Shown one piece after another: positions 41,916-52,720 of a stretch of DNA of 64,000 bases. Where the stretch lies: contig NZ_CP052766.1 of NCBI RefSeq assembly GCF_002499975.2, positions 2,604,001-2,668,000 of the forward strand. Direction: 5' to 3'. The translations under genes were made by a program, and so were the position numbers. The stretch comes from Alteromonas pelagimontana. GTDB taxonomy: Bacteria > Pseudomonadota > Gammaproteobacteria > Enterobacterales > Alteromonadaceae. The notes under the pieces were generated by a model that saw nothing but the letters and a program-made list of their open reading frames with translations, did not search any database and had not been told where the DNA came from. Each line of letters starts with the position of its first letter. Position 1 is the stretch's first letter.

Positions 41916-42611
41916 ATGAAATCCTGGGTATTGATCCCGCTTGTTGTTTTTATTGCTGTTGCCGGTTATCAGTTTGGTTATTACCGGGCAAAGCTGGAAA
42001 ACAGCGATGTGGACAAATTGCGCATTTCAGAAGTTATGGAAAAGGGCGAAGCGAGCTTTATGAACGTCGTTCAAGCGCCGTTGCAGGCGGCGGAACTGCC
42101 ACAAGATATGGATACCGTTGCCCCAGCTCCACCCACAGTGAACACGACGTTATCTACCGACTCAACTGGCGAGCATATTACCGCCGATCCTCTTGCAAAT
42201 GCGGCGGTAGCCGAACAACCTTCTTTAATTAAATCGGTTGAAGTATTACACGAAGCTGCCAAGGCTGAGCGTGAGCAAAGGCTTTCCCGCAAAGCCTTTG
42301 CAGATACTTTTGACGAGAGCCAACTTGATTTGGTAGCAGCTACGCAGATTACTGATTTCTTTGAGTTACACCCGAAAGGTGAGAAGCTTTATTTACACTC
42401 TGTACAGTGTGACGGTAGCGAATGTCAGCTAATCGGGCAATTTGAAGGAAATCATGAAGATTTTGATGCTATTGTCGTTGAAATGAAGACGAGTGACTGG
42501 TGGAAGTATAGTGGCATTTCCAGTAATACCACTAGTGATGGTGCGATTACACATTTTATCCTGCATCTTACCGGCGAAGGGCAACAAGCTGGGTTAGGCG
42601 TCTCTGGGTAG
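41916..42611 (+). CDS. Hypothetical membrane-anchored protein
   Basis: A 231-residue protein with one N-terminal hydrophobic segment (VLIPLVVFIAVAGYQFGYY, about residues 4-22), a low-complexity linker rich in Thr, Ala and Pro (about 55-100), and a compact C-terminal part (residues 115-225) with two Cys (VQCDGSECQLIGQF) that could form a disulfide. It is 16 bp after hemE and probably cotranscribed. The 3' end overlaps the convergent queG by 18 bp. No family was recognised. Confidence 0.75.
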   Translation: MKSWVLIPLVVFIAVAGYQFGYYRAKLENSDVDKLRISEVMEKGEASFMNVVQAPLQAAELPQDMDTVAPAPPTVNTTLSTDSTGEHITADPLANAAVAEQPSLIKSVEVLHEAAKAEREQRLSRKAFADTFDESQLDLVAATQITDFFELHPKGEKLYLHSVQCDGSECQLIGQFEGNHEDFDAIVVEMKTSDWWKYSGISSNTTSDGAITHFILHLTGEGQQAGLGVSG

Positions 42612-43739
42612 TCCTTTTTCGATAACGCGGGTCAGGCGCAAGGTTTGCCGGCTCGTCGTTTGTTTATTCGTGGCTTGTTTTTGATGTTGCTGCGTTAGTG
42701 CCCATTCAATATGTAGACGTACAATTTCATTTGCCTTAACTGCCGCTTTTTTCAACGAGGCAATTATCTGTTCATCATACGACGCGTTTCCCATAGCCAC
42801 AGCAATGTTCCGCTGCCATTTGGCCCACCCGATACGCCGTATGGGAGAGCCTTCAGTATTGCGAAGAAAAGTTTCTTCATCCCACTCCATTAAGGTAACA
42901 AGTGATTGTCCGTGAAGCATTTCGCGCGGATGAAAATCCTCTTGCTCCGTAATGCTGGCAAACCGATTCCAGGGGCAAACCAGCTGGCAGTCGTCACAGC
43001 CATAAATACGGTTGCCCATCAATGGCCGCAATTTTTCCGGAATTTCCCCATCGTGTTCTATGGTCAGATAGGAAATGCATTTTCTGGCGTCCACGGTGTA
43101 AGGCGCAACAATGGCCTGAGTAGGGCAAATAGTCATACAAGCCGTGCAGCTTCCGCAACCTTCTTCAACGGGACTATCTACCGGTAACGGCAAATTAATA
43201 AACAGTTCCCCTAAGAAAAACCACGAACCGCTTTGGCGATTCAGAGTCAGTGAATGCTTACCGGTCCAGCCCAGCCCGGCTTTTTCAGCAATAGCATGTT
43301 CCAGAACCGGAGCAGAATCGACGAAGGGGCGAAACTCTGTAGTGCTGAGGGCTGAGGTGATTTTGTCGCCAAGTTGTTTTAGTTTTTTGCGCAGCACTTT
43401 GTGATAATCACGCCCCAATGCATAGCGACTGATATAGGCAATGCTATCATTTCCCAGATGGCGGGCAAAAGAGGCGTCGGGCGGAAGGTAATCCATGCTT
43501 ACACTAATCACTCGCAAAGTACCGGGAACGAGTTCGGCGGGACGCGCACGCTTAGTACCATGTGCCGCCATAAAATGCATATCGCCGTGAAAGCCGTTCT
43601 CCAGCCATTGATTCAGATACACTTCATGCTTACTGAGATCAATATCGCTGATACCAACTTGCTGAAAGCCTAGCGCCTTGCCCCAAGCCTTGATATCGTC
43701 TACTAATCGTATTAAATCTAATGAACTAATCTTGGACAT
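42594..43739 (-). CDS. queG: Epoxyqueuosine reductase
   Basis: A 381-residue cobalamin- and iron-sulfur-dependent enzyme that completes queuosine in tRNA. Two 4Fe-4S motifs, CGSCTACMTICP and CDDCQLVCP, lie near residues 200-270, and HGDMHFMAAHGTKRARP is the family N-terminal signature. The C-terminal HEAT-like segment (WQRNIAVAMGNA) is present. The ATG at 43739 is preferred; a TTG at 43760 would overlap the divergent nnr gene. Only 6 bp separate the two start codons. Confidence 0.95.
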   Translation of the reverse strand: MSKISSLDLIRLVDDIKAWGKALGFQQVGISDIDLSKHEVYLNQWLENGFHGDMHFMAAHGTKRARPAELVPGTLRVISVSMDYLPPDASFARHLGNDSIAYISRYALGRDYHKVLRKKLKQLGDKITSALSTTEFRPFVDSAPVLEHAIAEKAGLGWTGKHSLTLNRQSGSWFFLGELFINLPLPVDSPVEEGCGSCTACMTICPTQAIVAPYTVDARKCISYLTIEHDGEIPEKLRPLMGNRIYGCDDCQLVCPWNRFASITEQEDFHPREMLHGQSLVTLMEWDEETFLRNTEGSPIRRIGWAKWQRNIAVAMGNASYDEQIIASLKKAAVKANEIVRLHIEWALTQQHQKQATNKQTTSRQTLRLTRVIEKGLPRDA

Positions 43740-43745
43740 GCTCAG

Positions 43746-45245
43746 ATGCTGGATACTCAACTCACCACAAGTTTATCATACAAACTGTTTCGCGCCGATC
43801 AGGTTCGGGAAAATGAACGTCTGGCTGCAGAGAAAAGTGGCTGCAATATGTTTACGCTGATGCTGCGAGCTGGTGAGGCAGTGTTTCGTCAGTGCCAGTT
43901 GTTGTTGCCTCATGCTGAACGCTATCTCGTGCTGGTGGGGCATGGTAATAACGCTGGCGACGGCTACATTGCCGCACTGCAGGCTAAGAAGGCGGGTAAA
44001 CAGGTGCATGTCTGTGCTGTCGAACCACAGCGTAAGTTAGAAGGCGATGCTGGCGAAGCACAAAAGCGCTGGCGCGAGGGCGGTGGTCAGGTGGAAGCGT
44101 TCAGCGCCGCTGTACTGGAAGATGCCAGCCTGGTGATCGATGCATTATTAGGTACCGGAATCAGCAGCAGTATTCGCAATGAATTTGCAGACATCATTGA
44201 TGCCGTCAATGCAGCTGAGAAACCGGTGGTCAGTGTTGATGTGCCGTCAGGATTGGACGCCAACACCGGGCAGTCTCTGGGGCGTTGCGTAGAAGCCAGT
44301 GTGACGGTGACTTTTGTGGGAATCAAACCGGGACTGACCACAGGGGCAGGCAAACAATCCTGCGGTACACTGGTCTATGAAGATTTAGGAATTGGTAGAG
44401 CCTTCAGTGAGCTGGCCCGCTCCAGCGCGACACTACTGGATATCGAGCAATTCAGGAGCATGGGTCCAAGAGACGTGCATAGCCATAAAGGAACGTATGG
44501 ACGTCTGTTATGCGTTGGGGGAAACAAGGGGACTGCAGGGGCGATTCGGTTGAGCAGCGAAGCGGCGTTACGCAGTGGTGCTGGAATGGTAAGAGTGTTT
44601 GTTCATGAAGGTTCTACCGTACAGGTGAGCGCAGGGCGACCAGAATTAATGGTAACGGACGAAAAACTGGAAGAGGCGCTTAAATGGGCAACCTGTGTGG
44701 TGATAGGGCCGGGTCTGGGGCAGGATGAGTGGGGGGAGCAGGTGTTCACCACCGTAATGAAACATTGTCAGGCGCATCCCAAACCTATGGTTATTGATGC
44801 CGATGCTTTGAATTTGCTGGGGAAGCAATCAACTGCGTACACAATTAACGATTGTATTCTCACGCCACATGCGGGAGAGGCAGCGCGGTTACTAGGGGTT
44901 TCAGTGGAAGATGTGGAATCAGAAAGGTTCAATTATGCCCGCCAATGTTCTCAGCGTTACCACGCCACCTGCGTACTGAAAGGAGCCGGTACTATCATTG
45001 ATAATGAAAGCAAAACCTGGGTATGCCGACACGGCAATCCGGGTATGGCAACGGCGGGCAGTGGCGATGTGTTGAGCGGTATTCTGGGAGCGCTGTTGGC
45101 CCAGGGGCTGGATAAAGACACAGCTTCTACCTACGGCGTCACGCTACATGGTAAAGCCGGTGACGAAGTCGCTCGCCTTCATGGACAACGTGGTATGATT
45201 GCCAGCGACTTATTTGACTCAGTTCGTGTACTCATCAATCAGTAA
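43746..45245 (+). CDS. nnr: Bifunctional NAD(P)H-hydrate epimerase / dehydratase
   Basis: A 499-residue metabolite-repair enzyme. The N-terminal epimerase half (VLVGHGNNAGDGYIAALQ, residues ~60-80; SVDVPSGLDANTG) and the C-terminal ADP-dependent dehydratase half (SHKGTYGRLLCVGGNKGTAGA; HGNPGMATAGSGDVLSG) are complete. It restores hydrated NAD(P)H. First gene of the nnr to hflC run. No clear Shine-Dalgarno sequence precedes the ATG. Confidence 0.95.
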   Translation: MLDTQLTTSLSYKLFRADQVRENERLAAEKSGCNMFTLMLRAGEAVFRQCQLLLPHAERYLVLVGHGNNAGDGYIAALQAKKAGKQVHVCAVEPQRKLEGDAGEAQKRWREGGGQVEAFSAAVLEDASLVIDALLGTGISSSIRNEFADIIDAVNAAEKPVVSVDVPSGLDANTGQSLGRCVEASVTVTFVGIKPGLTTGAGKQSCGTLVYEDLGIGRAFSELARSSATLLDIEQFRSMGPRDVHSHKGTYGRLLCVGGNKGTAGAIRLSSEAALRSGAGMVRVFVHEGSTVQVSAGRPELMVTDEKLEEALKWATCVVIGPGLGQDEWGEQVFTTVMKHCQAHPKPMVIDADALNLLGKQSTAYTINDCILTPHAGEAARLLGVSVEDVESERFNYARQCSQRYHATCVLKGAGTIIDNESKTWVCRHGNPGMATAGSGDVLSGILGALLAQGLDKDTASTYGVTLHGKAGDEVARLHGQRGMIASDLFDSVRVLINQ

Positions 45246-45282
45246 CGCTGGTTGAAAGTATTGTCAGCGGAATTATACGATT

Positions 45283-45765
45283 ATGTCTTATCCCCAAAGT
45301 TCTTTTTTTGCAGCATCGCCGGAAGATACTGCGCGCCTGGCCGAAGATTTGTCTTCGGCGTTAACTCAGCTACTCCCGGCAGGCGTAGTAATTTTTTTGG
45401 AAGGCGAACTGGGCGCAGGTAAAACTACCTTCAGCCGTTATTTTATTCAGTCGCTGGGCCACACCGGCAACGTGAAAAGCCCTACTTATACACTGGTTGA
45501 ACCTTACGAATTAGAAGGGGTCGTAGTTTATCATTTTGATCTTTATCGTCTCTCTGATCCGGAAGAACTGGAATATATGGGGGTAAGAGATTATTTTCGA
45601 GATAACGCCATATGCCTGGTCGAATGGCCAGAAAAGGGGGGGCAGAGCTTGGCAAAAGCAGATTTAGTGATTAGTATAAGTTCAATGCGAGAAGGACGTC
45701 GGTTTACTATAGAGGCCTTGAGTACAAAGGGCACGAAGTTACTTCAGTTGTGTAAGCGGGTTTAA
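45283..45765 (+). CDS. tsaE: tRNA threonylcarbamoyladenosine synthesis ATPase TsaE
   Basis: A 160-residue P-loop protein with Walker A (EGELGAGKTTFSRYF) and the conserved VKSPTYTLVEPYE and HFDLYRLSDPEELEYMG segments. It works with TsaB and TsaD in t6A modification of tRNA. It follows nnr after 37 bp, as in E. coli. Confidence 0.95.
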   Translation: MSYPQSSFFAASPEDTARLAEDLSSALTQLLPAGVVIFLEGELGAGKTTFSRYFIQSLGHTGNVKSPTYTLVEPYELEGVVVYHFDLYRLSDPEELEYMGVRDYFRDNAICLVEWPEKGGQSLAKADLVISISSMREGRRFTIEALSTKGTKLLQLCKRV

Positions 45766-45827
45766 CGTCAAATAAAACTGAATTATTAAAATAAAAAATT
45801 ACACGACGCAATCCATAAAGGCGAAGT

Positions 45828-47162
45828 ATGTTGCGCTATACCATCTCCACAGTTTGTTTGTGGCTTTTTGCAGTCAGTGCGTTTGCCGCACAAAATCATA
45901 TTGGTGGGTTACGGATTTCGCCATCAGCAGATAATACACGAATTGTGCTGGATTTAGCGCAGGCGCCTGAATTTACCTACTTTTCCCTGACTAATCCCCA
46001 CCGTCTTGTCATCGATCTTGCCGCTACTGATGATAGCGCCGATCTCAGTACCGATGATGACACCGGTAAACTTGTGCGGCGAATACGGTATTCCACGCCC
46101 AAAAATAGTCAGTCAGCGAGACTGGTTATTGATTTAACCAGAGACGCTAAGCCAAATATTTTCGCTATTCCTCCCGATGGGCCTTATGGTCATCGGCTGG
46201 TCGTTGATCTCGCGGATTCAAGCCCCTCAGGTTCTTCAGAATCCAGCTCTGGCGTATTGATTGATAGCGTAAATAATAAACGAGACCGGGACATTATTAT
46301 AGCCATAGATGCTGGTCATGGCGGCAATGATCCTGGATCGATTGGCCCTGCAGGTACCTATGAAAAGCGAATTACGTTAAGTATCGCAAAAGAGCTGGAA
46401 GCGTTGGTAAACGCTGAAAAGGGTATGCGAGCGGTCATGATTCGCTCAGGTGATTATTATATTTATCCAACCAAGCGCCCCGAAATTGCGCGGCAAAAGA
46501 AAGCAGACCTGCTCATTTCCATTCATGCTGACGCGTTTAGCCAGCCGGAGCCCCGAGGCGGCTCCGTCTGGGTTTTATCTATGCGACGGGCGGATTCTGA
46601 ACTTGGTCGCTGGCTGGAAAAGACTGAGCGGCACTCAGAACTTTTAGGTGGTGCGGCTGAAGTAATTTCCGATAATGCCAGCGAGCGCTATCTCGCTGAA
46701 ACCATTTTAGGACTTTCAATGGATCATTCTATGTCCGCCAGTTACGCGCTCAGCCAGAATGTACTCTCAGAAATGCGTACCGTTACGCCTCTGCACAAAC
46801 GTGCGCCTCAGGCGGCCAGCTTTGCCGTACTCACTGCGCCGGATATTCCGTCGATTCTCGTCGAAGTCGGTTTTATCTCCAATCCGCAGGAAGAGAAAAA
46901 TTTAAACTGGAGCACCCACCGCCAGCGTCTGGCCAGAGCAATGTTTAATGCCGCCAAAAGCTACTTCATGCAAGTCCCTCCGGATGGTACACTGTGGGCC
47001 TCGCTTAAAGAGCGAAATCGCACCCACAGAGTGCGCAGTGGGGAATCGTTGTCATTGCTGGCACAGCGTTATAATGTAAAAGTCAGCAGCATTAAAGAAG
47101 CGAATAATCTGCGTACTGATGTGGTGAGAATCGGCCAGGTGCTGACAATACCCAGTACCTGA
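45828..47162 (+). CDS. amiB: N-acetylmuramoyl-L-alanine amidase with AMIN and LysM domains
   Basis: A 444-residue exported cell-wall hydrolase that cuts septal peptidoglycan. A signal peptide ([18 protein letters not shown]) precedes an AMIN domain (about residues 25-125), a zinc amidase_3 domain ([17 protein letters not shown]... LISIHADAF... [11 protein letters not shown]) and a C-terminal LysM domain ([18 protein letters not shown]). The layout is that of AmiB, activated in E. coli by EnvC. It precedes mutL as usual. Confidence 0.93.
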   Translation: MLRYTISTVCLWLFAVSAFAAQNHIGGLRISPSADNTRIVLDLAQAPEFTYFSLTNPHRLVIDLAATDDSADLSTDDDTGKLVRRIRYSTPKNSQSARLVIDLTRDAKPNIFAIPPDGPYGHRLVVDLADSSPSGSSESSSGVLIDSVNNKRDRDIIIAIDAGHGGNDPGSIGPAGTYEKRITLSIAKELEALVNAEKGMRAVMIRSGDYYIYPTKRPEIARQKKADLLISIHADAFSQPEPRGGSVWVLSMRRADSELGRWLEKTERHSELLGGAAEVISDNASERYLAETILGLSMDHSMSASYALSQNVLSEMRTVTPLHKRAPQAASFAVLTAPDIPSILVEVGFISNPQEEKNLNWSTHRQRLARAMFNAAKSYFMQVPPDGTLWASLKERNRTHRVRSGESLSLLAQRYNVKVSSIKEANNLRTDVVRIGQVLTIPST

Positions 47163-47203
47163 CCACGAATTCCAGGTCCCATCACCAATTACAGGATTCT
47201 GCT

Positions 47204-48919
47204 TTGGCCATACAACTCTTGCCGCCGCGACTGGCGAACCAGATAGCTGCTGGTGAAGTTGTCGAACGCCCAGCCTCTGTAGTCAAAGAACTTCTTGAGA
47301 ATAGTTTAGACGCCGGGGCAACAAAAATTGAGCTGGATATAGAGAAAGGCGGTCACAAACGTATCCGTCTGCGAGACAACGGCGCGGGTATTGTTAAAGA
47401 TGAGCTTGAACTTGCGCTTAGTCGCCATGCCACCAGTAAAATAGCAACATTAAATGATCTTGACCGCATTCTCTCGCTGGGTTTCCGGGGCGAAGCCCTC
47501 GCCAGTATCAGTTCAGTCAGCCGGCTGGTATTAACCTCAAAGCCCGTTGCCCAGGAGCAAGCCTGGCAGGCGTGCTGCGAAGGCCGGGAAATGTCTGTGG
47601 TTGTAAGTCCAGCAGCCCATCCTGATGGCACCACTATTGATGTGGCTGACTTATTTTACAATACCCCGGCAAGACGAAAATTTCTTCGTACGGAAAAAAC
47701 TGAATTTCAGCATATAGAAGATGTCGTCAAGCGCATAGCGCTTAGCCATCCTCACGTTACCTGCGTTTTGCGTCATAACGGTAAGCCTGTAAAGCGGTTT
47801 CCCGGCGTCAGTCAGGATAATTACCCGCAGCGTATTGCTGCTGTTGTGGGTCAGCGGTTTATCGATAACGCAGTGTATATTGCGATTGAGCATCAGGGGA
47901 TGAAAATCCAGGCTTGGCTTGGCAATGAAAATGCCATGCGCAGCAGCACTGATTGTCAATTTAGTTTTGTCAATGGCAGAGGAATGCGGGATAAATTAAT
48001 TCTGCATGCTATTCGACAGGCATATGAGAGCGTTTTAGGGGTGCTGGAGCAACCTTCTTTCGTTTTCTATTTTGACATTGACCCCTACGAAGTGGATGTA
48101 AATGTGCATCCCGCCAAGCATGAAGTTCGCTTCCAGCAAAGCCGTCTTGTGCACGATTTTATTTGTAAGGCTGTTTGTGATGCGTTGGCTCCTGAACATT
48201 CCGATTTTGCCGAAAAAGCCAGGCCGGCGCCTCAGCATGATTATATTCGACCTCTGCAATCCGTTCGGCCTGTTGAGGAGAAAATCGCCGACAGGCAGAG
48301 CGCGTATCGTGCAGAAGGAACATTTAAGACTACCAGTGCATCGCCTGCAACGAGAAATGAAAAACAATACCAACAAAATTATCTGTCGTTGATGTCGGCG
48401 AATTCCGACATCGCTCAACCAGAAATAGAAAGTGCCAACGCGCTACAGCTTTCTGCAGATTGGCGAATTTATCATGATAAAGTTGATTGCTGGCTGATTA
48501 GCATAGCGCCTATACTGACACAGTGGCTAATAAACATTCTAAGTGCGGCGAGTACTTCTCAGCCTTTACTGATGCCGGTAGCCGTAAAGGCTGAAAATGT
48601 CTGCGAAGCCACATTGAGTACTTTACAACAAGCACATTTTGAAGTTGGTAAGGTAGCCGGTAAGTATCGCCTACAGCAAGTGCCAGCAGGATGCCGTCAC
48701 TTACCCTGGATGACATTATTTCCTGCAATGTTAAATGCTGAAGTAGATAGTGTTGCTGCTCTTTGTCAGCATCTTGAAGCCACTCATGTCACCTGGCCTG
48801 AAGGCGTAAAAGCTACGGTATGGGAGTGGTTAGAGACACAATCGGCAGAGCAACGCTGGGAGTGGGTTAAAAAAACAGGCAAAACCCGCTCTCTCCAAGA
48901 ACTGGTTGACTGGTGGTGA
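47204..48919 (+). CDS. mutL: DNA mismatch repair protein MutL
   Basis: A 571-residue GHKL ATPase that links MutS to downstream strand incision. The start is a TTG, with AGGA 7 bp upstream, giving [24 protein letters not shown], the family N-terminus. The ATP motifs ([35 protein letters not shown]) are intact. The C-terminal dimerisation domain (about 400-571) lacks the DQHAxxE endonuclease motif, consistent with a MutH-using species. Confidence 0.96.
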   Translation: MAIQLLPPRLANQIAAGEVVERPASVVKELLENSLDAGATKIELDIEKGGHKRIRLRDNGAGIVKDELELALSRHATSKIATLNDLDRILSLGFRGEALASISSVSRLVLTSKPVAQEQAWQACCEGREMSVVVSPAAHPDGTTIDVADLFYNTPARRKFLRTEKTEFQHIEDVVKRIALSHPHVTCVLRHNGKPVKRFPGVSQDNYPQRIAAVVGQRFIDNAVYIAIEHQGMKIQAWLGNENAMRSSTDCQFSFVNGRGMRDKLILHAIRQAYESVLGVLEQPSFVFYFDIDPYEVDVNVHPAKHEVRFQQSRLVHDFICKAVCDALAPEHSDFAEKARPAPQHDYIRPLQSVRPVEEKIADRQSAYRAEGTFKTTSASPATRNEKQYQQNYLSLMSANSDIAQPEIESANALQLSADWRIYHDKVDCWLISIAPILTQWLINILSAASTSQPLLMPVAVKAENVCEATLSTLQQAHFEVGKVAGKYRLQQVPAGCRHLPWMTLFPAMLNAEVDSVAALCQHLEATHVTWPEGVKATVWEWLETQSAEQRWEWVKKTGKTRSLQELVDWW

Positions 48920-48923
48920 GGTT

Positions 48924-49859
48924 ATGACACCTGAAGGCAAAGATACGTTACCTGTAATAGCCTTAATGGGCCCTACCGCGTCGGGAAAAACCGGTTTGGC
49001 TCTGTCACTGGCGCAGCACATTGATTGTGAAATTATCAGCGTAGATTCTGCTTTGGTATACCGCGGTTTAAACATTGGTACGGCTAAGCCTACATCAGAG
49101 GAAATGTCTGCGGTGAGGCACTGGCTCGTTGATATTATTGACCCGGCAGAGAGTTATTCAGTAGCGCAATTTTGTACTGATGCAATTAGGCTTATTGCCG
49201 ACATTCAGGCGCGCAATAAAGTGCCGGTGCTCGTAGGGGGCACAATGATGTACTTTAATGCCTTGATAAATGGCATTTCGCCCTTACCTAAGTCAGACGA
49301 AGTCGTTAGAGAGCAGATAAGTCGGGAAGCTGGCGAGAAAGGATGGACAGCGCTTCACCAGGAACTGGGTCGGATTGATCCCATCAGTGCTGCGCGAATC
49401 CATCCGAATGATCCGCAAAGATTGCTACGAGCACTGGAAGTGTACCGCAGCTCTGGAAAAACACTGACTCACTGGCAATCGCAGCAAAACACAGTATGTC
49501 CCTTTGAAATCACGCAATTTGCCATTGCACCAGAGGATCGGGCGGTATTACATAAACGTATTGCCACGCGCTTCGATCTAATGCTGGAAGCGGGATTTAT
49601 TGACGAAGTAAAAAAACTTTATCGTCGTGGTGATCTTCATGAAGATTTACCTTCTATACGTTCTGTAGGCTACAGACAAGCGTGGCAGTATCTGGATGAC
49701 CAGTTGAGCTATGCACAGATGCGAGAGAAAGGTATTATAGCAACCCGTCAATTGGCCAAGCGGCAGTTAACGTGGTTACGGGGTTGGCAGTCTCTGTGCT
49801 GGCTAGAGACCTTTGCTAAAGATAATTTGACTAAAGTATTAGCAAAAGTCACACTTTGA
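48924..49859 (+). CDS. miaA: tRNA dimethylallyltransferase
   Basis: A 311-residue enzyme that adds the isopentenyl group to A37 of tRNAs reading UNN codons. The P-loop ([14 protein letters not shown]), [19 protein letters not shown], and [20 protein letters not shown] are conserved. The ATG at 48924 is chosen, just after the mutL stop; a TTG at 48906 would overlap mutL. GGTGAG precedes it closely. Confidence 0.95.
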   Translation: MTPEGKDTLPVIALMGPTASGKTGLALSLAQHIDCEIISVDSALVYRGLNIGTAKPTSEEMSAVRHWLVDIIDPAESYSVAQFCTDAIRLIADIQARNKVPVLVGGTMMYFNALINGISPLPKSDEVVREQISREAGEKGWTALHQELGRIDPISAARIHPNDPQRLLRALEVYRSSGKTLTHWQSQQNTVCPFEITQFAIAPEDRAVLHKRIATRFDLMLEAGFIDEVKKLYRRGDLHEDLPSIRSVGYRQAWQYLDDQLSYAQMREKGIIATRQLAKRQLTWLRGWQSLCWLETFAKDNLTKVLAKVTL

Positions 49860-49934
49860 AGGTTCGAGTGTGGTATACATTAAGGCGCGGTGGCATCCTG
49901 GTTCGGGTTTGTCATGGGAAATAATAAAAACTAA

Positions 49935-50195
<261 letters not shown>

Positions 50196-50212
50196 TATCA
50201 AAGGTATCGCGT

Positions 50213-51502
50213 TTGTTTGACCGTTACGAAGCCGGTGAACAGGCTGTCCTTGTTCATGTGAATTTTGCTGACGAGAGCAGCAAAGAAGATCTGGCCGAAC
50301 TGGAACTATTAGTTTCTTCTGCAGGTGTGAATGCGGTAGATGTGCTTACGACATCGCGCAGTGCTCCCCATGCTAAATATTTTGTTGGTTCCGGTAAAGC
50401 TGAAGAAATCGCAGCCTCTGTTAAGGCGCATGATGCCAATGTAGTTATCTTTAATCATGCGCTTTCGCCTTCTCAGGAGCGAAATTTAGAAGCTATTTGC
50501 AAATGTAGGGTTCTAGACCGCACCGGTCTTATCCTAGACATCTTTGCGCAACGTGCACGTACACACGAAGGTAAGCTTCAGGTAGAGCTTGCGCAGTTGC
50601 GTCACATTTCAACTCGATTAATCCGCGGATGGACTCACCTTGAAAGACAAAAAGGTGGAATTGGTCTGCGGGGGCCTGGCGAAACCCAGCTTGAAACCGA
50701 CCGCCGTTTGCTCCGGGGCCGGATTAAGTCTATCCTTCGCCGTCTGGAAAAAGTACAAAAACAACGGGAGCAAGGGCGTAGATCCCGTAAGCGCGCAGAA
50801 ATTCCGACTGTATCATTAGTCGGGTACACCAACGCAGGTAAGTCGACACTGTTTAATCAAATTACCAATGCTCATGTGTATGCTGCGGACCAGCTTTTTG
50901 CTACATTGGATCCAACATTGCGAAAGCTTGATTTGCAAGATGTTGGGCCAGCAATACTGGCAGATACTGTAGGTTTTATCCGCCATTTGCCTCATGATTT
51001 GGTAGCCGCATTTAAAGCTACATTGCAAGAAACTCAGGAAGCGGATTTGTTGCTTCACGTAGTAGATGTGGCGGATGCAAATTATCTTGCCACCATGGAT
51101 GAAGTTAATACGGTTTTGGAAGAAATCGAGGCTGACGATATTCAGCAACTCATTATCTGTAACAAGATTGATAAACTCGAAGAAGTCGAGTCACGTATAG
51201 ATAGAGATGAAGAAGGTACTCCTATACGAGTATGGCTTTCAGCTCAGACTGGTGAAGGTACTGATCTGCTTACGCAGGCGTTAACAGATTGTCTGGCAAA
51301 GAGCATGGTCAGTTATACTTTACGCATACCGCCTGCACAAAGCCGATTGCGTGGAGTTTTATACGAATTAAACTGTATTGCCAATGAAATGTATGATGCA
51401 GACGGAGACTGGGTGGTGGATGTGAAAATGCCCACCGCAGATTGGAACCGTCTGGAAAAAAGGCTAGATGAAGGGCTGTCTGGCTATATTATAAATCATT
51501 AG
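50213..51502 (+). CDS. hflX: GTPase HflX
   Basis: A 429-residue ribosome-associated GTPase that splits stalled 70S ribosomes under stress. The start is the TTG at 50213, giving MFDRYEAGEQAVLVHV as in E. coli. The HflX N-terminal domain (KYFVGSGKAEEI, HIERQKGG-type HLERQKGGIGLRGPGETQLETD) and G domain (LVGYTNAGKSTLFN; DTVGFIRHLPHDLV; CNKIDKL) are intact. 17 bp separate it from hfq. Confidence 0.96.
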   Translation: MFDRYEAGEQAVLVHVNFADESSKEDLAELELLVSSAGVNAVDVLTTSRSAPHAKYFVGSGKAEEIAASVKAHDANVVIFNHALSPSQERNLEAICKCRVLDRTGLILDIFAQRARTHEGKLQVELAQLRHISTRLIRGWTHLERQKGGIGLRGPGETQLETDRRLLRGRIKSILRRLEKVQKQREQGRRSRKRAEIPTVSLVGYTNAGKSTLFNQITNAHVYAADQLFATLDPTLRKLDLQDVGPAILADTVGFIRHLPHDLVAAFKATLQETQEADLLLHVVDVADANYLATMDEVNTVLEEIEADDIQQLIICNKIDKLEEVESRIDRDEEGTPIRVWLSAQTGEGTDLLTQALTDCLAKSMVSYTLRIPPAQSRLRGVLYELNCIANEMYDADGDWVVDVKMPTADWNRLEKRLDEGLSGYIINH

Positions 51503-51568
51503 TCAACGCGCATTTAATGCGACGACAACGGTAATTTACTCATCAATAACCACTTATGGAGTAACAGC

Positions 51569-52717
51569 ATGGCTTGGAATGAGCCGGGTGGCAAAAATAA
51601 TGACCCCTGGAAGAACCGGGGCGGTCGCGATCAGGGGCCCCCAGATTTGGACGATGTGTTCAAGAATTTATTCGGCAAATTTGGCAAAATGGGCGGCGGT
51701 AAAGGCGGCTCAGGCAAAAGCGTTGGCAAGTTTGGTATTCTCTTGGTTATCGGTTTACTGGTAGTTATCTGGATCATAAGTGGTTTCTATACTATTCGTG
51801 AAGCTGAGCGTGGTGTGGTATTACGTTTTGGTGAGTATTACCAGCAAGTCGAACCGGGCTTGCGCTGGAAGCCAACATTTATTGATTCGGTTATTCCGGT
51901 GGATGTGCAATCTATTCGCGATCAGGCATCTTCTGGCTCTATGTTAACTGAAGACGAAAACGTAGTAAGAGTGCAGATGGAAATGCAGTACCGAGTCGTA
52001 GATCCTTACCGTTGGACTTACGCGGTAGCGGATCCACAAACCAGCTTGAGCCAAGCGCTTGATAGCGCTATTCGTTACGTCGTTGGTCACTCTACCATGG
52101 ATAACGTGCTTACCGATGGTCGTGAAGCGACGCGCCAGCGTGTATGGGAAGAGTTGCAGGCAATTTTAGAACCTTATGATTTAGGTGTGTCTATCATTGA
52201 TATGAACTTTCGTGATGCCCGTCCGCCGGAAGAGGTAAAAGATGCTTTTGACGACGCGATTGCCGCGCAGGAGGATGAGCAACGTTTTATTCGTGAAGCT
52301 GAAGCCTATGCCCGAGAAATTGAACCTCGCGCCCGTGGACAGGCAAACCGAATGAACGAAGAAGCACAGGCTTATAAAGAGCAGATAATTTTGGAAGCTC
52401 AGGGTGAAGTAGCCCGATTTGAAGAGTTATTACCGCAATATAATAAAGCCCCTCAAGTTACCCGTGATCGTATTTATCTGGAAACGATGGAAAGCATCTT
52501 CTCGCGCACCAGCAAAATACTGGTCGACACCAAAAACGGTAATAACATGATGTATTTGCCTCTCGATAAGATGATGGACAAACAAAATAGTACAGCGCCA
52601 GTGCGCTCAAGAAGTACACTTGAAGGTCTGCAAAATCCGATAGAAATTGAAAGCCCGAATTCCACAACCAATAGTCCGGGATTACGCAATGATAGCTTTC
52701 GTGACGGTAGGAGGTAA
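51569..52717 (+). CDS. hflK: FtsH protease modulator HflK
   Basis: A 382-residue SPFH-family membrane protein that forms a cage with HflC around FtsH. A Gly-rich cytoplasmic N-terminus (residues 1-52) precedes the transmembrane segment (FGILLVIGLLVVIWIISGFYTI, about 52-73) and the band-7 domain. GGAG lies before the ATG; hflC starts 3 bp after the stop. Confidence 0.95.
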   Translation: MAWNEPGGKNNDPWKNRGGRDQGPPDLDDVFKNLFGKFGKMGGGKGGSGKSVGKFGILLVIGLLVVIWIISGFYTIREAERGVVLRFGEYYQQVEPGLRWKPTFIDSVIPVDVQSIRDQASSGSMLTEDENVVRVQMEMQYRVVDPYRWTYAVADPQTSLSQALDSAIRYVVGHSTMDNVLTDGREATRQRVWEELQAILEPYDLGVSIIDMNFRDARPPEEVKDAFDDAIAAQEDEQRFIREAEAYAREIEPRARGQANRMNEEAQAYKEQIILEAQGEVARFEELLPQYNKAPQVTRDRIYLETMESIFSRTSKILVDTKNGNNMMYLPLDKMMDKQNSTAPVRSRSTLEGLQNPIEIESPNSTTNSPGLRNDSFRDGRR

Positions 52718-52720
52718 GCC

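Noticed and set aside
48300-48919. MutL without an endonuclease motif as a possible defect
   Set aside because: Gammaproteobacterial MutL normally lacks the DQHAxxE motif because MutH makes the nick.
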